54,213 nt of DNA from Barthelona sp. PAP020 (Eukaryota; Metamonada: BaSk clade), in assembly GCA_040182905.1 (NCBI GenBank), contig JARQWU010000039.1:1-54213 (forward strand), written 5' to 3'. The notes below the pieces were generated by a model that ran no database searches, was not told the origin of the DNA, and saw nothing but the letters and a program-made list of their open reading frames with translations. The translations under genes and the position numbers were made by a program. Positions 28,753 to 38,775 of the stretch are shown piece after piece. The stretch's first letter is position 1. Every line of letters starts with the position of its first letter.

Positions 28753-29940
28753 ATGGAAGTTGAACTTATTGAAGAATTAAAAAGAAGAAAGATTTCAAAT
28801 TTTATTCCATGGAAAATTGACAATGAAACAAAATTAGACAATAGAATTCCTCAATACATATTTGATTGTGCGTATTCTCCAAATGATAAGTATTTTGCAG
28901 TGACAAGTTTTGTAAAAGTATACATATATGAAGTAGAAACCGGAAAGGTTGTTCACATTTTGAATAATCATTGTTCTTCTGTATTTGGTGTTAGTTTTTC
29001 TTCAGATGGACAATTTTTTTCAACTTGCTCAAGTGATTTTCATATTAATGTTTATAAAGTGGAAGATTTCTCCATCTTAACCCAAATGAGAAATGATACA
29101 TGGCTTTACAGTGTTTGTTTTTCTCCTTGCTCCAATTATTTGTATTCTGCAGATTTCAATGGATATGTTAAAAAGTGGAATATAAAAGATTCTAGTGTAA
29201 TTCTTGAATCAAAAATTCATTCTTGGTGGATTTGGTGTATAAAGCTTTCGTCTGATGGTAAGTATCTTTTAACTGGTGGAGGAGACAAAACTGCTAAATT
29301 GATTGATCCAGATAATTTATCTGTTATTCACTCATTTTATCAAGGAGGACATATAAGAAGCGTTGATTTTCATCCAAATGAAGCAATTATTGCTGTCGGA
29401 GATACTTCAAATAATGCCAAACTTTGGAATATTGATGATGGAACACTTATTCACACTTTCCATCTGCAAGGCACCATATTTTGTCTTGAATTTTTATCAG
29501 CTTCATTCTTGATTGTTATGTCTGGTGATGGTTTGATTACTTTATTTAATATAGCTACTCATCAAATGGTACAAAGTGTTAATTGTGGCTGTAATAGTCA
29601 TTTTTTTTCTTTTGCCATATCAAAAAATAAAACCCAATTAATTTGTGGACGCTGTGATGAACATTATATCAAAAAATATTCTGTTGAAAGTTTGTATACT
29701 TCTACTTTTGAATCAGAAGTTTTAAAGTTGGCAAAACCGGATGGTTATGTTGTTTCGATTTTGCTTTCCATGGGTTATGATATTTCTGTTATTCGAAAAT
29801 TAGTGAGTGAAGGCATTTGCCTTAATCAAAATGAATTTGAAACAATTATTGATTCGATAAGCGACTTGGTTGACGTCAATAAAGACAAAAATGGAAATAT
29901 TCATCAATTTCTTGATCTTTATCTGCAAGAAAAACAATAA
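28753..29940 (+). CDS. WD40 protein with conserved ankyrin-family tail
   Basis: The 395-aa protein has about seven WD40-type blades (residues 35-310; for example YSPNDKYFAV, FSSDGQFFSTCSSD, LSSDGKYLLTGGGDKTAKL). The last 75 residues (GYVVSILLSMGYDISVIRKL, ICLNQNEFET, DLVDVNKDKNGN) are not WD40. They align along their whole length with the tail of the ankyrin proteins at 49035-50543 and 1-269, and with the decayed WD40 gene at 45708-46817. The WD40 part is a binding platform whose partner is unknown. The tail's LLSMGYD core loosely recalls a UBA-type helix bundle, but this is only a guess. I start at ATG 28753 (MEVELIEELK), which matches the start of the decayed relative. Confidence 0.88.
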   Translation: MEVELIEELKRRKISNFIPWKIDNETKLDNRIPQYIFDCAYSPNDKYFAVTSFVKVYIYEVETGKVVHILNNHCSSVFGVSFSSDGQFFSTCSSDFHINVYKVEDFSILTQMRNDTWLYSVCFSPCSNYLYSADFNGYVKKWNIKDSSVILESKIHSWWIWCIKLSSDGKYLLTGGGDKTAKLIDPDNLSVIHSFYQGGHIRSVDFHPNEAIIAVGDTSNNAKLWNIDDGTLIHTFHLQGTIFCLEFLSASFLIVMSGDGLITLFNIATHQMVQSVNCGCNSHFFSFAISKNKTQLICGRCDEHYIKKYSVESLYTSTFESEVLKLAKPDGYVVSILLSMGYDISVIRKLVSEGICLNQNEFETIIDSISDLVDVNKDKNGNIHQFLDLYLQEKQ

Positions 29941-30133
29941 TAGCAGCATGATCTAATTTCTATGTAAAAATTTTAAACAATTTTCTTTCAAAAATCATAA
30001 ATTGTTTATCCTTTTCAAAAACTTTTTCATTTTTCTAAAAAAAAAATTTAGCCAACAAAAAAGAAAGTATTCAAAAGTTACACCGTTTATATGTTGACTA
30101 AGTGACCAAATGAGAAATAAAATATCTATCTTT

Positions 30134-31105
30134 CTATTGGTTTTCTTCTGTATATGTGTCTTCTTCATCATCATCCAATGCATTTTCATTTGCTATACCA
30201 TCTTTGATTTCTTCAATCAACTGTTGAAACCTTTCGTTGAATGATTGAAGATACTCCTTTGTTTGATCATCCAAATCGCTCATTTTTAAAGCACTATTTA
30301 TTGAAGTCTGTGCAATTTGCAAAATTTCACCAGCATCCTCCCACTTCTTTTGAATTGTGTAAATTGTAGCTAACAATTCAGTAACCTCAAGATCATCAGA
30401 ATTCATTGCCAAAACTTCTTCTAAGACCTCAACAGCAGGCTCTTGTTTCTCTAATTCCATTAAAATTCTGGCTGTTTGCATCAAAAATTGAACATCTGGT
30501 TGTTCATCAATAGGTAATTCTCTCAGAATTTCTACAACTTTGTCCATAATTTCCTCAGCAGAATCAACATCACATTGAGAAATCTTATAAGAAGCTTTAA
30601 TTTGCAAAGCAAACAGGTTTTCAGGATCAATTTCTAAAGCAGTATCAATTGCTTCACCACATTTGGCTTCAGCATCTTCATCAAAACATAAATCGGTTAA
30701 ATACAATTCAGAAACAGCTAATAAAGCTTGAATCAACATTTTCTTATTGTTTTCTTCATACTCTTCATCAATACCTTCTTGCAAAAGTTCAATAGCTTTA
30801 AGATAATGTTCTAAGGATTCATGTTCTTCCAATAATTGTCCCAAATATAAATGTCTGGAAGCTCTTGGCGCCTCAGGTTCTAATTCAATAGCCCTGAGAA
30901 ATAATTCCAAAGCTTCTTCATGAAATCCTAAAGCAAGGATTCCTTCCGCACTGACTTCAATTAAAAAAGCATCATCAGGTTGTAATTCAATGGCTTTCAA
31001 AAAGTGTTCATAGGCTATTTCAAAATTTGGATTGGTACTTCTCATATGATTTTCTGCTATTCTTAAATGTTCGGCAGCACTTCGTTGCTTTTTATTCGTG
31101 GGCAT
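30134..31105 (-). CDS. TPR protein, Acl4-like ribosomal-protein chaperone
   Basis: The 323-aa acidic protein is built of tetratricopeptide repeats (helical pairs such as AYEHFLKAIELQPDD and ALELFLRAIELEPEAPRAS) and ends in an Asp/Glu-rich tail. The segment RHLYLGQLLEEHESLEHYLK followed by AIELLQEGI fits the Acl4 family, dedicated chaperones that hold newly made ribosomal protein uL4 (Rpl4) until assembly. The acidic tail would suit a chaperone for a basic ribosomal protein. The family match is from memory of its pattern, so the specific function is moderate confidence; TPR structure is certain. I start at ATG 31105 (MPTNKKQR); upstream sequence is poly-T. Confidence 0.85.
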   Translation of the reverse strand: MPTNKKQRSAAEHLRIAENHMRSTNPNFEIAYEHFLKAIELQPDDAFLIEVSAEGILALGFHEEALELFLRAIELEPEAPRASRHLYLGQLLEEHESLEHYLKAIELLQEGIDEEYEENNKKMLIQALLAVSELYLTDLCFDEDAEAKCGEAIDTALEIDPENLFALQIKASYKISQCDVDSAEEIMDKVVEILRELPIDEQPDVQFLMQTARILMELEKQEPAVEVLEEVLAMNSDDLEVTELLATIYTIQKKWEDAGEILQIAQTSINSALKMSDLDDQTKEYLQSFNERFQQLIEEIKDGIANENALDDDEEDTYTEENQ

Positions 31106-31269
31106 TGAAAAAAAATTCAAAAAAATGAATATGATTTTTAGATTTGTTTTTAATGGGTATTTTATTAAGGTGAAAGGACGTTTGACGTTCTAGTAATGAA
31201 ATATATTTATGAAAATTGAATCAAAAATTTCAGATAATATTTTTCACCAAATTATCTTTTATCTTTACA

Positions 31270-32793
31270 ATGTCCAAGAAAGGTGTTAAAGGTAAAATTG
31301 TTCGTCCACAAGAGAAAGAAACTTTCCAAATTGATCCCTGGGTTGATTTTGCTTCATGGTTTGAAAACATCATGTCTTTGGCTGATATTGTTGATAAGAG
31401 ATATCCAGTTAAAGGTATGTATGTATTTAGACCATATGGTTGGTTTATTCATGAAGCTATTATGAGAATGGTTGAAGATGCTTGGATGGAAACCGGTCAT
31501 GAAAAGGTTCAATTTCCTTTAACGATTCCTTGGTCATTTTTAGCACGTGAGGAAGAACACATTGCTGGTTTTGAAAAGCAATGTTTTTGGGTTACCAAGG
31601 GAGGTTTGGAAGAATTACCTGAAAAATTGGCTTTACGTCCCACCTCTGAAACTGCCATGTATAACATGTTTAGTTTATGGGTTCAATCATTCCGTGATTT
31701 CCCTTTGAAAGTTCACCAAACTTGCAGTGTTTTTAGATATGAAACACAAGATACAAAGCCTTTAATTCGTACCCGAGAAATTTTTTGGAATGAAGCACAT
31801 ACTGCCCATGCTACTGCTGATGATGCCTTGGAAACTTTAAGAATTGCCTGGGAAGAATATGATCGTATTTTTGAAAATGATTTATGTGTCAAAGGAATTC
31901 GTTTAAGAAGACCTGAATGGGACAAGTTCAACGGCGCAGAACACACTGATGTTTTGGATGTCTTAATGCCTTGTGGCCGTTGTTTACAAGCTGTTGGTGC
32001 TCATTATTTGGGTCAAAAATTTTCCAAAGTTTTTGACATTAAGTATTTGACTGAAGCCAATGAGTTTGAAAATGCTTACATGACTTGTTATGGTGTTTCT
32101 ACACGTATGATGGCTTCTTGCATTGCTATGAATGGTGATGAAAGAGGTTTGATTCTTCCTCCTAAGTTAGCTCGTTATCAAGCAGTTATCATTCCTATTA
32201 TTAATAAAAAGAGAAAAGATGATGTTTTGGAAGCTTGTACAGCATTAAGTCAACGTTTAAACAAATCAGGTATTAGAACAATATTGGATGATGACACTTC
32301 CAAAAAGCCGGGTGATAAATATTATCATTGGGAAATGAAGGGTGTTCCTATTCGTATTGAAGTTGGACCTCGTGATTTGGATAGCAATCAAGTAATGATG
32401 GTTACTCGTTGTGATAGGCAAAAAAATCCAGTTTCTTTAGATGGTTTAGAAGATACATTAAACGCTGAATTCGTCCGTATTTGTGAAGTAATGAAACAAA
32501 GAAGTTTTGATCTTGAACAAGATAGAGTTGTCAACTGTTCAACAATTGAAGAAATTATTGCTGCAATTGAAAACAAGAAATGGGCCAGATTCCCTTTCCA
32601 TGGAATGGGTTTTGGTGAGAATGGTGAGGATGCAGAAGCTGAATTGAAAGAAAGTTTTATTGGTAAGGATATCAGTGCTCCTGAAGTTAGAGGTTATTGT
32701 CCATTGGAAGAGCAACCTGACTGTGACGACATCACATGTGTTGTTACCGGTAAGAGAGCTAAGTATTATGCTTACGCTGCTCGTTGTTATTAA
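31270..32793 (+). CDS. Prolyl-tRNA synthetase, archaeal-like form
   Basis: The 507-aa class II aminoacyl-tRNA synthetase attaches proline to tRNA-Pro. Motif 2 is in VFRYETQDTKPLIRTREI (about 153-170) and motif 3 in the MNGDERGLILPP region (about 285-297). The anticodon-binding domain (about 305-415) contains WEMKGVPIRIEVGPRDL, and the protein ends in the C-terminal extension with a terminal Tyr, so it is the archaeal/eukaryotic length class without a bacterial insertion. Several stretches (ADIVDKRYPVKGM, FWVTKGGL, EAHTAHATADDA, CYGVS) read much closer to methanogen ProRS than to human EPRS or yeast. Such enzymes have been reported in diplomonads and parabasalids and explained by transfer from archaea. 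I start at ATG 31270 (MSKKGVKGK). Confidence 0.95.
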   Translation: MSKKGVKGKIVRPQEKETFQIDPWVDFASWFENIMSLADIVDKRYPVKGMYVFRPYGWFIHEAIMRMVEDAWMETGHEKVQFPLTIPWSFLAREEEHIAGFEKQCFWVTKGGLEELPEKLALRPTSETAMYNMFSLWVQSFRDFPLKVHQTCSVFRYETQDTKPLIRTREIFWNEAHTAHATADDALETLRIAWEEYDRIFENDLCVKGIRLRRPEWDKFNGAEHTDVLDVLMPCGRCLQAVGAHYLGQKFSKVFDIKYLTEANEFENAYMTCYGVSTRMMASCIAMNGDERGLILPPKLARYQAVIIPIINKKRKDDVLEACTALSQRLNKSGIRTILDDDTSKKPGDKYYHWEMKGVPIRIEVGPRDLDSNQVMMVTRCDRQKNPVSLDGLEDTLNAEFVRICEVMKQRSFDLEQDRVVNCSTIEEIIAAIENKKWARFPFHGMGFGENGEDAEAELKESFIGKDISAPEVRGYCPLEEQPDCDDITCVVTGKRAKYYAYAARCY

Positions 32794-32871
32794 AGTAAAT
32801 TTGTTCGTTTTTTTTTTGTTCAAAAAATAAAATTTTAAATTATACATTTATGTGCAATATAACTTTATAAA

Positions 32872-34119
32872 TTATTCAATAGTTTGTGTTGTTTCAAAAA
32901 TAGCTTGAGCAACATATTCAACATTCCCGGTATTGAGACCAGAAATTGAAATTCGACCAGAATTTGTCATATAAATACTGTAATTGTCAGCCAAATGACT
33001 AACTTGAGTTGGGGTTAAACCAGTAAATGAAAACATACCAAATTGATCTGTAATGTGATCCCACTTCTTAGGATTAACTTCAGGATTCTTTTCCAATTCT
33101 AATTTCATGATACCATTCTTCAAAGCATTTCTCATTTCAAAAATTCTACCAGACATAATTTTCATTTCATTATTCCAAGAATTAAACAAAGAAACATCCT
33201 TCATGATTTCAGTAATAATTTGAGCTCCATGAATTGGTGGCATAGAATAAGTAGTTCTAGCAATAATGTTAACTTGACTCAAACAAGCTTTTGCTTCTTG
33301 TTCAGAGGAACAAAGAATATATCCAGCACCAATTCTTTCACCATATAACCCCATATTCTTTGAAAAAGATTGACAAATAAAACAAGGACGGTTATGTTCC
33401 AAACTTTCTTCAGCAAACATTCTCAAAACCAAAGCATCTTCATTTAAATCTCCAGAACCAAATCCTTGATAGGCACAATCAATGAAAGGAATAAGATTAT
33501 GTTCAAAAATAACATTCATAATTTGTTTCCATTGGTCAACTGAAGGATCTACACCAGTAGGATTGTGACAAATAGGTTGAATAAGAACAATATTGCCTTC
33601 AGGAATGTTGTTAATATCAGCATACATACCGTCAAAATCTAAAGAACGAGTAGAAGCATCATAATAACGATAGGGATGAATTTGATCATCAGGGAACCTT
33701 TTTTTCAACATGGCAATATGATTAGGCCATGTGGGATCAGAATAGTAAAAATGTTTTTCGGGAGCAAATTTCCTAACGAATTCCATAATGTTAGTCAAAG
33801 CACCAGATCCAGATAGAGATTGAAAAGCGCAAACACGAGGATCTGTAACCAAAGATGAATCCATACCAAACATTACTTTTTTGGCAGCAACCAAATATTC
33901 AGGTTTTCCTTGAATTGGAGGATATTCATGATTGGGATGAGATTTTAATCTTTCCTCAGCTTCAGTAACGCAAGGTAAAACATAAGGTAACCCTTTGTTG
34001 TCTCTGTAGGCGCCAACACCCAAAGAAACTTTTTTTGGATTGGTGTCTGCATTGAATAAAGTATTCAATTTTAAAATACCATCAGGAGGTGCTTGTGAGA
34101 TATTGTTTAGAAAACTCAT
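32872..34119 (-). CDS. Aspartate aminotransferase (class I, PLP)
   Basis: This 415-aa enzyme exchanges amino groups between aspartate and 2-oxoglutarate. The fold type I landmarks are clear: LGVGAYRDNKGLPYVLPCV near the N-terminus, the substrate loop SLSGSGALTNI (about 103-113), HNPTGVDPS (about 185-193), YQGFGSGD, and the PLP lysine in SFSKNMGLYGER (about residue 255). An arginine near the C-terminus (NSGRISISGL) binds the substrate carboxylate. It is the eukaryotic-type Ia enzyme. There is no obvious targeting peptide before the conserved N-terminus, so it is probably cytosolic. It is convergent with ProRS, with only about 78 bases between stops. Confidence 0.95.
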   Translation of the reverse strand: MSFLNNISQAPPDGILKLNTLFNADTNPKKVSLGVGAYRDNKGLPYVLPCVTEAEERLKSHPNHEYPPIQGKPEYLVAAKKVMFGMDSSLVTDPRVCAFQSLSGSGALTNIMEFVRKFAPEKHFYYSDPTWPNHIAMLKKRFPDDQIHPYRYYDASTRSLDFDGMYADINNIPEGNIVLIQPICHNPTGVDPSVDQWKQIMNVIFEHNLIPFIDCAYQGFGSGDLNEDALVLRMFAEESLEHNRPCFICQSFSKNMGLYGERIGAGYILCSSEQEAKACLSQVNIIARTTYSMPPIHGAQIITEIMKDVSLFNSWNNEMKIMSGRIFEMRNALKNGIMKLELEKNPEVNPKKWDHITDQFGMFSFTGLTPTQVSHLADNYSIYMTNSGRISISGLNTGNVEYVAQAIFETTQTIE

Positions 34120-34498
34120 CGAAAAAATAAAAAATCTTTCTTGAATTCAATCAGTGGTTGGGGTAATTCGTTTTGAAAAAAAAAGACTTCATCCCAAATC
34201 CGAAGATGTTTTCCATTCTTTTGTCTTGAATTTAAATAATTTACATTTTTTAACAAACAAATAGCCATATAAAAACAATTGAAAGGAAGTTGAAAAAAAA
34301 AAAAGTCTTCATTATTTTTCTTTGTTATAAATTAAAAATTTTATCAAAAGAGTTGCCAAACATCTAGAGAGAAAAGCAAAACAAAAAAATCAACAGAAAA
34401 AAAAAGTCTTTTTTTTTACTTGAACATCCTGAATGGTTGAAAAATACAAGGGCACAAAATTTTTTTTTAGATCACACAAAATACCAATAAAGAACAGT
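34120..34498. other. Intergenic stretch, no gene seen
   Basis: These 379 bases between two minus-strand genes consist of AT-rich sequence with many A or T homopolymers (for example near 34176, 34296 and 34397-34418). The promoter of the aspartate aminotransferase gene must lie at the low-coordinate end. I find no RNA gene or repeat worth naming. Confidence 0.4.
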
Positions 34499-34933
34499 TT
34501 ATTTCAATTGAAGAAATTCAATATATTTTTTACAAACTAGGATGATTTCCGTTTTTTCAACAAAAGGGTGCAATCCACATTCATTAAAATCAGGAAATAA
34601 ATACTGATTTTTCATAAAAATACACAAAAATCCAATAAATTCTTCCATACAGAACTCATTGTTGGAATTTGAAAAGCATTCTGCCAATAATTTATCTATT
34701 TCAGATGTTTCTAACCAAATACATAGAGTTTGTTGACTGATTGTTTCTTCAACAAACTGAAGTTCAAAAAGATGAAATATTGGTATATCTGAAGGATGTC
34801 CATTCTTTTCGAGACAATAAACGTTAATTAATACCTTTAAAAGATCAAAAAGAGGGTTTCCAGGAAAAAAATCTTTGAATAGGTGTTTTTTTTGAGCCAA
34901 AACATTGAAACAATGTTTTCCAAATGAAGACAT
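34499..34933 (-). CDS. Small hypothetical protein
   Basis: The 144-aa open frame starts at a good ATG (34933) after an AT-rich leader and ends at TAA. It is helix-rich, with four or more hydrophobic segments separated by acidic patches and several Cys, but has no signal peptide, membrane anchor or recognisable motif. The pattern EIDKLLAECFSNSNNEFCME followed by EFIGFLC faintly resembles an EF-hand pair (acidic helix, N-x-N loop, EF start), but the calcium-loop spacing is not convincing. A lone frame of this length in an AT-rich genome is more likely than not to be a gene, though this is the weakest CDS call in the housekeeping block. Confidence 0.6.
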   Translation of the reverse strand: MSSFGKHCFNVLAQKKHLFKDFFPGNPLFDLLKVLINVYCLEKNGHPSDIPIFHLFELQFVEETISQQTLCIWLETSEIDKLLAECFSNSNNEFCMEEFIGFLCIFMKNQYLFPDFNECGLHPFVEKTEIILVCKKYIEFLQLK

Positions 34934-35166
34934 TGATAATAAAAAACTAATAACAATTGATAAGATTACTGTAAATGTAGAAAAATTAAGAAAATCAATC
35001 TTTCAAAAAAAAAAAAATGCGCAAAGCAATGAACCAAACTCCATCAATTTTAAATATTTACCAATTTAGAACCAAAGAAATCAGAATCGCCAATAAAAAA
35101 AAAATTTGAAAGGAGAAACATTTAATTTTAACATTCATTTTCCTTGCAATTTTCCGATAATATGAC

Positions 35167-37785
35167 ATGAAAGAACTTATATTTATTGTATTTTTGTTTT
35201 GTTTATATATTTGTAAGGGTCAAAATAATATTATTATTGATAATTCTCTCAATATAAATTTGGAGGATAAAATTGAAGGGTACACAATCAACACCACTAG
35301 CAGTGTATGTGGTGTTGGTCAATATTTAAGAAATTCGAATTGTTATTCATGTCTTGAACATTGCACCTGTGCTAATGATTTAATAGTTGTTGATGAAGGA
35401 TATATGGTTTTTGAATTCAGTAAAGTGTTACCATGTATAAATTCTGGTTGTGGATTCAAATACAATGCCACAACATCCAAATTGGATCCACAATGTACAA
35501 ATGGCACAACTGGAGATTATTGTAACATATGTCAAAGAGGGTATTTGAGATTAGAAAATCAATGCGTCAAGCCCAGTATTTCCACTATTTTTATATATCT
35601 AATCGCATGTTTTGCTCTTCCCATAGCTGTGCCATTGTTTTCTTATTTACTCACATTTCGAAACATTAAATGGTTTAGTAGCACTAGATATGCTTTTAAA
35701 TTATCGATTGTTGTTGGTTTTGGATACTATTTCACATCACCCTATTTACAACAGTCTTTTTTACCGATGATACCCAAACATTTTTTGTTAGGCATATTTA
35801 ATGGAGAATTAATGTTATATTTGGGGTTACCATATCAATATGTTGGAGCTACGAGATTATTTGTTGAGTTCTTTTATGTTTTGATTATTTTGATAATTTA
35901 TCTCATCTTGTTCAAGAATCATCGTCATTCATGGTGGCATGCATGTGTAGCTTATATTAATGTGTTTTTGGTGATGGTTCCTCTAGCAAATATGACTAAT
36001 TTTCAAAACTTTGCTTTAATGTTACATGATCCAAACTCAATATCTTACGTTGGGGGTGTTTATATCAGAACTGGAGATTATTCAGATATTGTCTCTATTT
36101 TTAGTGTGATTATTACCACTTTACTTAGTTTAGGAATTGTTGTTTGGATAGCAAGGCTTAACGAATATATATTTGACCATCCTGAATTAGATGATGTTGC
36201 TGGATATTTAACACATGAAGATTCTTCACCTGGAAAATGTAATGGTACTCAATTGACGATGATTTTCTTGTATGGAGTTCCTACATGTTTAACAATACCA
36301 CCAAATGATACCATATATTTTTCTTTAACTGTATTAGGATTATTCATTTTTGCCTTTATTTTTGCTTGGAGAGGGTTCTTCAATGGTAGACATAAAAAAG
36401 CAGATTACTTTGCTTTTACTTTATCATTTATTTCATTATTGGTTACTTTCACATCTAATAATACACCTTGGACACAAAATTCCAAAAAGGTTTTGCATTT
36501 GTGTCTGTTAATTTGCTTTGTTTGCTGGTATTTATTTTGTTTAGTTGATGTTTATGAGTTTAAATCTTTAACTGTAGTTAAATATGTTCAAGAACGAGTT
36601 AATTCAGTATTAAATTTTAAAAGTTCCAAAGAGTCAATAAATAACAAATACTTATTCAAAATTGATCGTAATATAATCATTCCACAAATGATAAACCGAA
36701 ATAAGATAAAGTTTTTAATAAATCTATTTGAAACAACAAAAGTTGAAGCAGAAATGGGTGTACAATTATTGTTATTGTTAAATGACAAGAATCGTAAGAA
36801 GAATAAACCGATTCATTTGGACGGATCTGAAATTTTCAGTTTAGAAAAAGATATAGGTATTGCTTATGATTCCATTGAATCGACTTTAGATCGAATTTTT
36901 CGAGGAAAATATGAAAATTACGATTTGAATTTGATATTGTCTTTGGTTAATATATTAAATAAACCTTCTAATTTATTTATAGAAGAAGATCAATTGATTG
37001 AGAACTTTAAACTAGTACAAAAGTGTAATTTTACTAAATATTCTGATAAAAAATTATTTTTTGATACAATAGAAAAATGTATCACTTTAAAAAGATTATG
37101 GTTTGATGAAAATCTAATTTTTGATAAAGATTTTTATCGTATTGATTTTGTTTGGGCTTGTAAAGCTATATTTTTCATGAGAATAGCACAAATGCAAAAA
37201 TATGCTAAATCAAAGAGATTACAAATGTTTATTGATTATTTAGAATCTATTCAACCAACTGAAATCATTAAAGTAGATAGAATTACTAAGATTTGTATCT
37301 TTAATCAAACTCAAATTGGTGTAGATTATATTCTGCAAAATCAACCATTTATTACTTTCAATGTATTACATAGACCTTTATTATTTTTAAGTAGTTTAGC
37401 TGAAATTACAGGAAGTCCTTTAAGAGGAATAATCCCAAGAAATCATTCTAATATGGATTCCAAATCATTACAATCAATTAATCAATATATAAATAATCTT
37501 TTAGTGGAATTCAATAATGGTGCTAAAAATACAATGAATATTTCATCTGATGAAGAATATCTCATTAAAAATGCTCGTAGAAACAATAAAAGGAATAATT
37601 CTTTGTCTATGTCAAACACAAATTCATCAGATCAAAATGGGTTCTTTTCTATGGCATCCAGAAGTTCAATCAACAGTAGTAAAAACGATCTTGTAGTTGC
37701 TACTAATGATGACATTGAGTATTTCAATGTCAATTATGACAATGAAATGATGGATGCTTTTACTGATTCAGAAACAGATTTGTGA
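35167..37785 (+). CDS. Polytopic membrane protein with Cys-rich ectodomain
   Basis: The 872-aa protein has a signal peptide (residues 1-19). A Cys-rich, EGF-like ectodomain follows (about 45-136; NCYSCLEHCTC, GTTGDYCNICQRGYL) with N-x-S/T sites. Some eight or nine membrane helices lie between about 138 and 480 (for example TIFIYLIACFALPIAVPLF, YVLIILIIYLILF, VSIFSVIITTLLSLGIVVWI). A cytoplasmic region of about 390 residues is helical at first and Ser/Asn-rich and acidic at the end. EGF-like ectodomain plus many helices plus a long cytoplasmic tail suggests a surface receptor or channel. I recognise no named family and see no kinase or GTPase motif. The upstream ATG at 35162 hits a stop at once, so 35167 is the start. 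Confidence 0.88.
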   Translation: MKELIFIVFLFCLYICKGQNNIIIDNSLNINLEDKIEGYTINTTSSVCGVGQYLRNSNCYSCLEHCTCANDLIVVDEGYMVFEFSKVLPCINSGCGFKYNATTSKLDPQCTNGTTGDYCNICQRGYLRLENQCVKPSISTIFIYLIACFALPIAVPLFSYLLTFRNIKWFSSTRYAFKLSIVVGFGYYFTSPYLQQSFLPMIPKHFLLGIFNGELMLYLGLPYQYVGATRLFVEFFYVLIILIIYLILFKNHRHSWWHACVAYINVFLVMVPLANMTNFQNFALMLHDPNSISYVGGVYIRTGDYSDIVSIFSVIITTLLSLGIVVWIARLNEYIFDHPELDDVAGYLTHEDSSPGKCNGTQLTMIFLYGVPTCLTIPPNDTIYFSLTVLGLFIFAFIFAWRGFFNGRHKKADYFAFTLSFISLLVTFTSNNTPWTQNSKKVLHLCLLICFVCWYLFCLVDVYEFKSLTVVKYVQERVNSVLNFKSSKESINNKYLFKIDRNIIIPQMINRNKIKFLINLFETTKVEAEMGVQLLLLLNDKNRKKNKPIHLDGSEIFSLEKDIGIAYDSIESTLDRIFRGKYENYDLNLILSLVNILNKPSNLFIEEDQLIENFKLVQKCNFTKYSDKKLFFDTIEKCITLKRLWFDENLIFDKDFYRIDFVWACKAIFFMRIAQMQKYAKSKRLQMFIDYLESIQPTEIIKVDRITKICIFNQTQIGVDYILQNQPFITFNVLHRPLLFLSSLAEITGSPLRGIIPRNHSNMDSKSLQSINQYINNLLVEFNNGAKNTMNISSDEEYLIKNARRNNKRNNSLSMSNTNSSDQNGFFSMASRSSINSSKNDLVVATNDDIEYFNVNYDNEMMDAFTDSETDL

Positions 37786-38112
37786 TTTTTTTTTTTTTTT
37801 CAAAGAAATTTCACTGACACAAACAACCAAATAAAGAAATAAATTAACGTCTTTTTTTTTGTTTTTTTCATTTAAATCGATTTAAGTGTCAATTTAGATA
37901 TTAAGATTTCACCTTTAATTGCTTTGGTCTGCATCATTTTATCAAAACTATTTTTTGCAAAGGTTGCCCTTACAGCAAACAAAAAAATTTCTTTTTTATT
38001 TCATGTTTTCAACAAAAAAAAAAAAATAATCAAGTGAAATAAATGTTTTATCCAGCTTCCAACTAATTTAAAAAATTAAAATTGGTGGTGTCCTAATGAA
38101 AATTGAGCCAAA
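37786..38112. other. Convergent 3' intergenic stretch
   Basis: These 327 bases lie between two converging genes. They contain several long T or A runs (37786-37800, 37851-37867, 38016-38028) of the kind expected around 3' ends. I see no gene, tRNA or repeat. Confidence 0.4.
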
Positions 38113-38775
38113 TTAGCAAAGACGCACAGCGGTACGGTTTTCAGTCTTAAATTGAGTTGACTTAATATGAACAGTGTCAATATTTTGCCATTTCTTCTTA
38201 AGGAGAGAAACAAGATAGTTAATAGAACGTAAAATGTTACTGACAGCTTGTTCTTCAGTAAGATTCATGTTACCAACAGCGGTGTGAAGACCGAAAGTCT
38301 TACGGAGAGTGAAGTTAACAGTCTTATTAACAGCATCAACCTTGGAAGCAATTTGAGCAGGGTTAGGAACGGGGGTAGGATACTTATGAGCACGATTGAA
38401 CATGGAACCACAGTATTTTCTGATATCCTTGGCCATAGAAGGAGCCATGAAGAAAACATCAGCAGATTTGATGAGTTTCTTGACTTCCTTGTTGTCCTTA
38501 AGAGCCTTTAAATCATCAACAGTAATGTGTCTGATATTATTGGCAGCACAAACTTGAGCCAAACGGGCATCAGCGATAACACAAACAGGAGTGTTCAATT
38601 TAACATCATTTTGCAATTGAACGGATCCACTGAAACGCTTATCCTTCTTTTCATAACCCTTAAGTTGAACTTGAAGTTCAATTGTTTCAACGAATCTATG
38701 GTACTTCTTGTTCTTATAGACTTCATAAATTTCATGAACGGCTTCACGGACTTGATCGCTAGAGATCTTGGACAT
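38113..38775 (-). CDS. RPL10A: Ribosomal protein uL1 (L10a)
   Basis: This 220-aa large-subunit protein forms the mobile L1 stalk that guides tRNA out of the ribosome. The sequence follows eukaryotic L10a throughout: EAVHEIYEVYKNKKYHRFVE, VETIELQVQLKGYEKKDKRF, the central rRNA-binding part with MAPSMAKDIRKYCGSMFNRA, KYPTPVPNP, and the C-terminal VHIKSTQ...RTAVRLC. Codon use is visibly more C/G-ended (many CTT, AAG, GTC) than in neighbours, as expected for a highly expressed gene. It is head-to-head with ribosomal protein eS17, about 100 bases between starts, which would allow co-regulation. Length and start (MSKISSDQVRE) agree with the family. Confidence 0.97.
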   Translation of the reverse strand: MSKISSDQVREAVHEIYEVYKNKKYHRFVETIELQVQLKGYEKKDKRFSGSVQLQNDVKLNTPVCVIADARLAQVCAANNIRHITVDDLKALKDNKEVKKLIKSADVFFMAPSMAKDIRKYCGSMFNRAHKYPTPVPNPAQIASKVDAVNKTVNFTLRKTFGLHTAVGNMNLTEEQAVSNILRSINYLVSLLKKKWQNIDTVHIKSTQFKTENRTAVRLC

